Source: Anaerolineaceae bacterium (lineage in GTDB: Bacteria; Chloroflexota; Anaerolineae; Anaerolineales; Anaerolineaceae). Taken from it: a stretch of DNA of 7,657 nucleotides. Each line of letters opens with the position of its first letter. Within the stretch, counting starts at the first letter, position 1. Shown here in pieces: positions 1 through 4,856 of the stretch. The stretch spans positions 1-7,657 of the forward strand of contig JACZIY010000775.1 in the NCBI GenBank assembly GCA_014860845.1. Reading direction: 5' to 3'. The translations under genes and the position numbers were made by a program. The notes below the pieces were generated by a model. That model searched no databases and was not told the origin of the DNA. It saw nothing but the letters and a program-made list of their open reading frames with translations.

Positions 1-50
1 TATTCCAAATTGATGATGAAGATTGAGGATCAGAAAACGAATTGGGTTCT

Positions 51-1040
51 TTAAGCGAATAAAAATTCAGCTAACTCAAGTGAACTTAACCCGCCCAGAT
101 AATCTTTCAATTCGATCATCTCCAATGCTTCCTGAAGATGCATTTTGTCGTAACGCACACCGATCAGTTTCGATTCAACATCAGCTACATCGCGTAATCC
201 CAGAAAATCTCCAAAGAGTTTGATTTGCTGAATTTCACCTTTGTGCACTTCGATCCGAGCATCGATTTGTCCGAATGGAAAACGCTGCATTTTCTGGACA
301 TTAAATTTAGGAGAGCGACCGAAATTCCATTCCCATTGTTGGTAGCGCTCGCTGGAAATTTGGTTAATCACATCCCAATCTGCCTGAGTAAGGTGATAGA
401 CTCCATTATTGGCTTCTTCTAAAATTCCCTCTTTGATACGTTCACGGAATTCTAATATAACCATCGGGTTAGAAACATACTCACTGATATTGGCTACCCG
501 GCTGCGTACAGATTTGATTCCTTTTGATTCAATCTTTTCCGTTTTTACATTCAGCGCTTCAGAAACTTTGGATAAGTCTGAATCGAATAGCAACGTACCA
601 TGGGAGACCAGTTTGGTACCGATCGCGTATTGCGCATTTCCGGATATTTTGCGTTCTTCTACAACAATGTCGTTGCGACCATTCATTTCAGCTGGGACTC
701 CCATACTATTCAACACTTTGACGACCGGGGCTGTAAATTTCTTGAAATTGTGCAAAAACTCTCTGCCATTGGAATTTATGAAACTGAAGTTCAGGTTGCC
801 ATGATCATGATAGACTGCTCCACCACCGGATAACCTGCGAACCACATGGATTTGGTGTTCTTCTACGTATTGGTAATTGATCTCTTCCAGTGTATTTTGA
901 TTACGTCCGATGATAATGGATGGTTCATTAATGTAGAAAAGTAAAATATCACCATCAATCTTTAAGTTGCGAACCAGGTGCTCTTCGATTGCCAAATTGA
1001 CACGTGGGTCATAGGTATTTTCATTGTCAACAAAAATCAC
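51..1040 (-). CDS. lplA: Lipoate-protein ligase A
   Basis: This enzyme activates lipoate with ATP to lipoyl-AMP and transfers it to a lysine of lipoyl domains (2-oxoacid dehydrogenase E2 subunits, glycine cleavage H protein) in the cytoplasm. The 329 residues match the usual length of two-domain ligases. The N-terminal catalytic domain carries the lipoate-binding signature RRLSGGGAVYHD at residues 68-79 followed by GNLNFSF (81-87), then RKISGNAQ (130-137) and the expected catalytic Lys143 in TKLVSHGTLL. The C-terminal accessory domain, from about residue 240, begins with the typical WNFGRSPKF and contains GDF and a late G-x-R-Y segment. The start is GTG, chosen because GGAGG lies 4 bases upstream and the N-terminus fits the family. 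It has its own promoter just upstream. No lipoylated target protein or lipoate synthase is encoded in the window. The identity as a lipoate/octanoate ligase-family protein is firm; ligase rather than transferase activity is inferred from the presence of the accessory domain. Confidence 0.95.
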   Translation of the reverse strand: MIFVDNENTYDPRVNLAIEEHLVRNLKIDGDILLFYINEPSIIIGRNQNTLEEINYQYVEEHQIHVVRRLSGGGAVYHDHGNLNFSFINSNGREFLHNFKKFTAPVVKVLNSMGVPAEMNGRNDIVVEERKISGNAQYAIGTKLVSHGTLLFDSDLSKVSEALNVKTEKIESKGIKSVRSRVANISEYVSNPMVILEFRERIKEGILEEANNGVYHLTQADWDVINQISSERYQQWEWNFGRSPKFNVQKMQRFPFGQIDARIEVHKGEIQQIKLFGDFLGLRDVADVESKLIGVRYDKMHLQEALEMIELKDYLGGLSSLELAEFLFA

Positions 1041-1049
1041 AGCTCCTCC
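1041..1049 (-). promoter_or_regulatory. Ribosome binding site that supports the GTG start of lplA
   Basis: On the minus strand GGAGG (1045-1049) sits 4 bases before the GTG codon at 1040-1038. No ATG lies nearby in frame, so this site decides the start. The spacing is slightly short. Confidence 0.7.
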
Positions 1050-1069
1050 AGAGTGTGTTGAATGGAGAA

Positions 1070-1095
1070 ATTATAACAATATTTCTAATTGTGAA
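1070..1095 (-). promoter_or_regulatory. Extended -10 promoter of lplA
   Basis: Read on the minus strand, TGTTATAAT (1078-1070) is a perfect extended -10 element (TGn followed by TATAAT). A candidate -35 TTCACA (1095-1090) lies 14 bases upstream, which is short, but extended -10 promoters depend little on the -35. The predicted transcript start near 1063 gives a leader of roughly 23 bases containing the GGAGG site. Confidence 0.6.
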
Positions 1096-1133
1096 TTAAA
1101 TTATTCCAACCCTATTCGTGATTAAATATTGTT
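1075..1133. repeat. Perfect 10-base inverted repeat between the cytochrome gene and lplA
   Basis: AACAATATTT (1075-1084) and AAATATTGTT (1124-1133) are exact reverse complements separated by 39 bases. The left arm overlaps the extended -10 element of lplA, and the right arm ends 4 bases beyond the stop codon of the upstream cytochrome gene. A shorter dyad, ACAAT-N7-ATTGT (1076-1092), uses the same left arm and spans the lplA core promoter. It could be an operator, or a weak 3'-end hairpin for the cytochrome transcript. The low GC of the arms makes chance more likely than usual. Confidence 0.45.
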
Positions 1134-1136
1134 TCT

Positions 1137-1577
1137 TTATTTTTCTGGCGTGCCATTGCTGACCCATTCTCTAACCATTTCGGTTTGCTCAGTTGACATA
1201 TAACCTGGATGATTACCACCAAATTTTAATTTGTAAAAAAGATGCGATTCATCTGGATTACCAGGAATAATAATTGGGCCGAGGTTGCTACCCTGTAAAA
1301 CTCTTGTGTAAGAAGTAATTGAGAATCCCCCGGTAGGTGTTGATAAATGGCATTCTGAACATTGCATTTCAAAAATTTCACGAATTCCAGTCTCCCAGGT
1401 GAGTGAATTGGAAGCGGAAGTAGTTTCTGTTATCTCGGTTGTTGGAGTTGACACTGCATCTGTCGTTGATTTTGCAGCAGGAATGCTGGTTGTTGAATTT
1501 TCTGTTTGAGCAGTGTTACATCCAGCCAAAATGATGGTGACCAATGACAAATAAACAGCTATTTTTCCTAATTTCAT
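1137..1577 (-). CDS. Small c-type cytochrome lipoprotein (one haem site)
   Basis: A predicted exported, lipid-anchored electron carrier of 146 residues; its redox partners are unknown. The N-terminus is a lipoprotein signal peptide: Lys2 and Lys5, a hydrophobic stretch 6-18, and the lipobox LAGC with Cys20 as the acylated residue. A Ser/Thr-rich linker follows (about 21-58), like a flexible spacer holding the domain off the membrane. The globular part has one haem-c attachment motif, CSECH (73-77), then a glycine-rich turn, an IIIPGNPDES segment (102-111) and HPGYMS, whose Met127 is a candidate sixth haem ligand. The layout resembles the cytochrome domains often annotated as Planctomycete-type PSCyt1. 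A longer reading from GTG at 1604 would add nine residues, but ATG at 1577 is preferred: it gives a normal signal peptide and has an AGAAGGG purine site upstream (11-base gap), whereas the GTG has none. The gene has its own promoter and is 96 bases upstream of lplA on the same strand. Confidence 0.8.
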   Translation of the reverse strand: MKLGKIAVYLSLVTIILAGCNTAQTENSTTSIPAAKSTTDAVSTPTTEITETTSASNSLTWETGIREIFEMQCSECHLSTPTGGFSITSYTRVLQGSNLGPIIIPGNPDESHLFYKLKFGGNHPGYMSTEQTEMVREWVSNGTPEK

Positions 1578-1624
1578 TTCGTATTTAACCCTTCTAAAAA
1601 ACACTCACAAAAAATGAGAGGGAA

Positions 1625-1653
1625 ATATTACATGAAAGCTGCGTTTATGTCAA
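1625..1653 (-). promoter_or_regulatory. Sigma-70-type promoter of the cytochrome gene
   Basis: On the minus strand a perfect -35 TTGACA (1653-1648) is followed after exactly 17 bases by TAATAT (1630-1625), a 4 of 6 match to TATAAT. Transcription would begin near 1618, giving a leader of about 40 bases to the ATG at 1577. Reading from the alternative GTG at 1604 would leave only about 14 bases with no Shine-Dalgarno sequence. Confidence 0.6.
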
Positions 1654-1695
1654 TCCCAAATTATGAAAATTCAATTAATTGATTGTCGTACAAAC

Positions 1696-1724
1696 TTGCA
1701 AAAAGAAAGGAAATTCTATACCAT
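1696..1724 (+). promoter_or_regulatory. Weak candidate promoter for the GNAT gene
   Basis: TTGCAA (1696-1701) and TACCAT (1719-1724) are each 4 of 6 matches to the -35 and -10 consensus, with a 17-base spacer. It would give a leader of about 65 bases. GATAAT at 1773-1778 is a better -10 on its own, but transcription would then begin inside the ribosome binding site, so it was not chosen. Confidence 0.25.
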
Positions 1725-1783
1725 CATAGAGATAAAAATAATTAATAACCGCAACCACTGAAAAACCTAATTGATAATGTATT

Positions 1784-1788
1784 GAGGG
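1784..1788 (+). promoter_or_regulatory. Ribosome binding site of the GNAT gene
   Basis: GAGGG lies 7 bases before TTG (1796) and 10 bases before the adjacent in-frame GTG (1799). The spacing favours TTG and general codon preference favours GTG; the two starts differ by one residue only. Confidence 0.5.
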
Positions 1789-1795
1789 AATAGAT

Positions 1796-2071
1796 TTGGT
1801 GAATATTAAAGAATCGGACAATCAGTTTTATATTGGGGAAACTGCAGAGAACCCTTCTGCACAAATAGAGTTTGAAATAAGTGAAAACATTTTAACGATT
1901 TTGAGCACCGATGTTTCAGCCAGCTTGCAAGGGCAGGGGGTTGGTCAGCAACTTGTTGCTTATGCAGTCGATTATGCCCGAAATCAACAGTTGAAAATCT
2001 TTCCTGTCTGCCCTTATGCCATAAAACAATTCGAAAAACATCCAGAATACAGTGATGTGAAAGCCAATTAG
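1796..2071 (+). CDS. Small GNAT-fold N-acetyltransferase, CG / YjdJ-like family
   Basis: A 91-residue protein of the compact GCN5-related acetyltransferase type (Pfam Acetyltransf_CG, PF14542), which is about half the length of an ordinary GNAT enzyme. The acetyl-CoA pyrophosphate-binding loop is visible as QGQGVG (45-50), followed by a helix (LVAYAVDYARNQQ). After it comes the family's typical C-terminal run: LKIFPVCPYA (66-75), then HPEY (82-85). These small proteins probably use acetyl-CoA, but their substrates are generally not established, and nothing here indicates one. The start is non-ATG, TTG at 1796 or GTG at 1799. It is transcribed away from the cytochrome gene and lies 126 bases upstream of pyrB, which has its own promoter, so it is probably a single-gene unit. 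Family call is confident; biological role unknown. Confidence 0.85.
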   Translation: MVNIKESDNQFYIGETAENPSAQIEFEISENILTILSTDVSASLQGQGVGQQLVAYAVDYARNQQLKIFPVCPYAIKQFEKHPEYSDVKAN

Positions 2072-2154
2072 CATCCAGTCTAACACTATCGATCCTTTCC
2101 TGACATAAATTTGAGATGTAAGGATGGAAAACACCTGATTGAGGTTTGATGCTA

Positions 2155-2163
2155 TGCTAGAAT
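2155..2163 (+). promoter_or_regulatory. Extended -10 promoter of the pyrB-pckA cluster
   Basis: TGCTAGAAT is an extended -10 element: TGn then TAGAAT, 5 of 6 matches to TATAAT. No -35 is seen at 16-18 bases; TTGAGG (2139-2144) is 13 bases upstream and too close. Transcription would start near 2170, leaving a leader of about 28 bases with a GGAGG site (2184-2188) 9 bases before the pyrB ATG. This short leader leaves no room for a classical attenuator or PyrR-type control. Confidence 0.5.
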
Positions 2164-2197
2164 AGAAATTAAGATTGCATTCCGGAGGAACTTCTGT

Positions 2198-3133
2198 ATG
2201 ACAAGTGTACTGTATGGGAAAGATATCTTACATGTCAAAGATATTAAACTGGAACATATCAGCCTGATTTTAGAAACAGCCAGTCGTTTCGAACAGGTGT
2301 TGGCATCCGGGGGAAGATTAAACAATATGGATGGGAAAATACTGGCCGTATTGTTTTATGAACCTTCAACGCATACCCGTTTAACTTTTGAAACTGCCAT
2401 GATCCGCCTGGGCGGTAATGTTGTTTCTACTTTACAGGGCATCATGACCAGTTCTGCTGTCAAAGGAGAAACTTTATTCGATACCGGAAAAATGATTGGT
2501 GGTTATGCAGATATTGCAGTTATTCGTCATATGCACCCAGGAAGTGCGCAAGAATTTGCTGATGGCGCCAGTATTCCAGTGATTAATGGCGGTGATGGGT
2601 CGCGTGAACATCCCACCCAGGCGTTGGTAGATATTTACACTATCCAAAAGGAACGTGGCAGGCTGAATAATCTGGCTGTCACCCTGGCAGGTGACTTGAA
2701 AAATGGACGCACCGTCCATTCCTTGTCCTGGTTACTGGGAAAATATGGACCGCGTTTTTATTTTGTCTCACCGGAAGAACTCAGAATGCCCAGTGAGATT
2801 ACGCAGGCATTACGTCAAGATGGGATTGAAATCATTGAAACGGATAACCTGTATGAAGCTGCATCCAGGAGTGATGTGTTGTACATGACCCGCCTGCAAA
2901 AGGAACGCTTTGAGGATATAAATCTTTATGAACGGCTAAAAGGGAGTCATATTATCAATTACGAATTGATCGAAAAATCCAAACCCGGCATCACGATCAT
3001 GCATCCGCTACCAAGGACTGATGAAATCGATCGAGAAATTGATGATTATGAAGGAGCGGCTTATTTCAGACAGGCTGCCAATGGCGGACCCGTACGGATG
3101 GCAATCATTGCCTTATTAACTGGCTGCGAATAA
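2198..3133 (+). CDS. pyrB: Aspartate carbamoyltransferase, catalytic chain
   Basis: Catalyses carbamoyl phosphate + aspartate to N-carbamoyl-aspartate, the committed step of pyrimidine synthesis, in the cytoplasm. At 311 residues it has the normal catalytic-chain length. Residues matching the E. coli active site are seen: Ser57-Thr58 and Thr60 of the carbamoyl phosphate loop, Ser86 or its neighbour and Lys89 of the mobile loop (SSAVKGET), Arg110 (VIRH), His138 and Gln141 (HPTQ), Arg171 (GDLKNGRTVHS), Arg232 and Gln234 (TRLQKERF) and the HPLPR segment 269-273. These include the aspartate-binding arginines, so this is ATCase rather than ornithine carbamoyltransferase. The oddity is His59, where the loop S-T-R-T-R normally has Arg (E. 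coli Arg54). No pyrI regulatory-chain gene follows, so an unregulated trimer or another partner elsewhere is implied. A good GGAGG site precedes the ATG, and pckA follows after 21 bases. Confidence 0.95.
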   Translation: MTSVLYGKDILHVKDIKLEHISLILETASRFEQVLASGGRLNNMDGKILAVLFYEPSTHTRLTFETAMIRLGGNVVSTLQGIMTSSAVKGETLFDTGKMIGGYADIAVIRHMHPGSAQEFADGASIPVINGGDGSREHPTQALVDIYTIQKERGRLNNLAVTLAGDLKNGRTVHSLSWLLGKYGPRFYFVSPEELRMPSEITQALRQDGIEIIETDNLYEAASRSDVLYMTRLQKERFEDINLYERLKGSHIINYELIEKSKPGITIMHPLPRTDEIDREIDDYEGAAYFRQAANGGPVRMAIIALLTGCE

Positions 3134-3154
3134 GTATTAAACAGGAGATTACTC

Positions 3155-4744
3155 ATGCCTTCTTCATTTGATTTAGTTACGAAAACACAGGTACAGGCTA
3201 AGAAAACCTATTGGAACTTAACACCTCCATTGCTCTATGAGCACATAATCAAACAAAACGAAGCCATGATGGCTGAGTTTGGTCCTCTGGTTATTTATAC
3301 GGGCAAATGCACGGGACGGTCTCCCAAGGATAAATTTTTTGTGGAGGAAAGCTCCAGCCAGAACCATATTTGGTGGAACAAAGACAATAAAGCATTTGCC
3401 ATCGACAAATTCGAGAAATTAAAAGCTCGCATTTTGGCGTATTATCAGCAAAAAGAATTATACATACAGGATTGTTTTGGGGGTGCTGATCCAGCTTATC
3501 GTTTCCCGGCACGAATAATTACCGATACTGCCTGGGGAAGCCTGTTTGCCTATAACATGTTCATCCATGCAGAGGCTAAATCACCACAGGAATTTTCACC
3601 GGAAGTTACAGTACTGGTAGCATCTGGTTTTGAAACCGAACCGGAAATCGATGGAACCCGTTCGGACGTGGTGGTGGCAATTAATTTGGGACAAAAAATG
3701 GCTATCATTGCCGGAACTCGTTATGCAGGTGAAATCAAGAAGACCATTTTCACTGTGCTTAATTACCTCTTTCCATTACAAGGGATCTTCCCGATGCATT
3801 GTTCGGCAAATATCGGTCGTGAGGGGGATACTGTACTATTTTTCGGTTTGAGTGGTACCGGAAAGACCACGCTTTCAGCCGATCCCAAACGGAACTTGAT
3901 CGGTGATGATGAGCACGGTTGGAGTGATCATGGTGTCTTCAATTTTGAAGGTGGTTGTTATGCAAAAGTAATTCGTCTTTCGGAGAAGGATGAACCTGAG
4001 ATTTATTCAATGACTCGTAGATTTGGCACAATCCTGGAGAATGTCGTCATTGATCCGGTTACTCGCAAGATTGATTTGAATGATGATACCATCACAGAAA
4101 ATACCCGAGCTTCGTATATGTTACGCGAATTGGAACATCATGAACCATCCGGCATGGGTGACCATCCTAAAAATATCATTTTCCTGACGGCTGACGCGTT
4201 TGGCGTGTTGCCACCGATTGCGAAATTAACCCCTGAACAAGCGATGTATCACTTTTTATCAGGTTACACGGCCAAAGTGGCGGGTACCGAAAAAGGTATT
4301 AAAGAACCACAAGCCACATTCAGCAACTGTTTTGGTGGACCCTTCATGGTTCATCACCCTTCAGTATACGCAAAATTGCTGGGCGAAAAGATTGAAAAGC
4401 ATCAGGCAAACTGCTGGCTGGTGAACACGGGTTGGACTGGCGGTCCATATGGCGTTGGTTCACGGATGAAAATCGCATACACACGGAAAATGGTGGATGA
4501 ATTATTAGGTGGATCATTGAATGATGTTGCCTATGAAACAGATTCTGTTTTTGGATTGCGCATACCGCAAACCTGCCCGGGAGTGCCCGAAGAAGTTTTG
4601 AATCCTCGCAATACCTGGAAAGATCCAGCGGCATACGATCTACAGTCACAGAAACTCGCAGCCATGTTCCAGGAAAATTTCAAGCAATTTGCTGATGGAT
4701 TGTCATCCGAGGTGCTTGATGCAGGTCCGAAATTGATCGGTTGA
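3155..4744 (+). CDS. pckA: Phosphoenolpyruvate carboxykinase (ATP)
   Basis: Interconverts oxaloacetate + ATP and PEP + CO2 + ADP in the cytoplasm, serving gluconeogenesis or, in some anaerobes, PEP carboxylation during fermentation. At 529 residues it is full length. The substrate loop is TGRSPKDKFF (53-62, Arg55). The P-loop (kinase-1a) is GLSGTGKT (231-238) and kinase-2 is IGDDEHGW (249-256). The metal-binding MHCSANIG segment lies just before the P-loop, FEGGCYAK after it, and the adenine-side NTRASY, GTEKGIKEPQATFSNCFG and NTGWTGGPYGVG motifs are all present. This set separates the ATP type from the GTP type. AGGAG lies 7 bases before the ATG. It follows pyrB by 21 bases with no terminator between, so the two are probably one transcript; both touch the oxaloacetate/aspartate pool. 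Nothing looks damaged. Confidence 0.97.
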   Translation: MPSSFDLVTKTQVQAKKTYWNLTPPLLYEHIIKQNEAMMAEFGPLVIYTGKCTGRSPKDKFFVEESSSQNHIWWNKDNKAFAIDKFEKLKARILAYYQQKELYIQDCFGGADPAYRFPARIITDTAWGSLFAYNMFIHAEAKSPQEFSPEVTVLVASGFETEPEIDGTRSDVVVAINLGQKMAIIAGTRYAGEIKKTIFTVLNYLFPLQGIFPMHCSANIGREGDTVLFFGLSGTGKTTLSADPKRNLIGDDEHGWSDHGVFNFEGGCYAKVIRLSEKDEPEIYSMTRRFGTILENVVIDPVTRKIDLNDDTITENTRASYMLRELEHHEPSGMGDHPKNIIFLTADAFGVLPPIAKLTPEQAMYHFLSGYTAKVAGTEKGIKEPQATFSNCFGGPFMVHHPSVYAKLLGEKIEKHQANCWLVNTGWTGGPYGVGSRMKIAYTRKMVDELLGGSLNDVAYETDSVFGLRIPQTCPGVPEEVLNPRNTWKDPAAYDLQSQKLAAMFQENFKQFADGLSSEVLDAGPKLIG

Positions 4745-4793
4745 AAATTCAATAATTCCATTTTGACACTGATTTTCAGTAAATTATTTTCAA
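4741..4793 (+). terminator. Possible nested hairpin at the 3' end of pckA
   Basis: Three nested complementary segments occur around the pckA stop: TTGAA/TTCAA (4741-4745 with 4789-4793), AATAATT/AATTATT (4751-4757 with 4782-4788) and ACTGA/TCAGT (4768-4772 with 4776-4780, loop TTT). The 3' side is nearly continuous, with bulges of 5 and 10 bases on the 5' side. There is no clean U-run after the stem, so it is a poor classical terminator. It may instead be a weak terminator or a 3'-end stabilising structure. Confidence 0.3.
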
Positions 4794-4832
4794 GAAGGTG
4801 AATAAATCAATTATATGGTTTCTTGCCTTCTT
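4791..4832. repeat. Inverted repeat upstream of the diguanylate cyclase gene
   Basis: AAGAAGG (4792-4798) and CCTTCTT (4826-4832) are exact reverse complements with a 27-base gap. The left arm can also pair with another site: CAAGAA (4791-4796) with TTCTTG (4820-4825), so the two pairings exclude each other. The right arm covers the -35 element of the next gene's promoter. It could be an operator, a weak terminator of the pckA transcript, or chance. Confidence 0.35.
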
Positions 4833-4850
4833 TAGATAATTTGCTATACT
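4823..4850 (+). promoter_or_regulatory. Extended -10 promoter of the diguanylate cyclase gene, apparently leaderless
   Basis: TTGCCT (4823-4828, 4 of 6) and TATACT (4845-4850, 5 of 6) are 16 bases apart, with TGC directly before the -10 forming an extended element. The usual 6-7 base distance puts the transcript start at about 4857, which is the A of the ATG. No Shine-Dalgarno sequence precedes the ATG. Confidence 0.6.
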
Positions 4851-4856
4851 CAAAAA

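Noticed and set aside
1..50. Possible end of another gene or an lplA terminator at the left edge
   Set aside because: Fifty bases with only weak complementarity (CCAAATT with AATTGGG) and no U-run; nothing can be supported.
409..804. 131-codon plus-strand open frame opposite lplA
   Set aside because: Antisense to the lipoate ligase catalytic domain; no ribosome binding site and no family resemblance.
1578..1604. Longer cytochrome reading frame starting at GTG 1604
   Set aside because: It adds nine charged or aromatic residues before a complete lipoprotein signal peptide and has no Shine-Dalgarno site; ATG at 1577 fits better.
1605..1795. Search for a small RNA or riboswitch in the divergent gap
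   Set aside because: Apart from the promoter-like elements listed, I see no stable hairpin or known aptamer pattern.
2092..2125. Imperfect hairpin after the GNAT gene (ATCCTT/AAGGAT outside, ACAT/ATGT inside)
   Set aside because: The stem is short and bulged, and no U-run follows, so it is not a credible terminator.
4344..4649. 101-codon open frame on the minus strand inside pckA
   Set aside because: Antisense shadow of a highly conserved enzyme; its translation has no recognisable motif.
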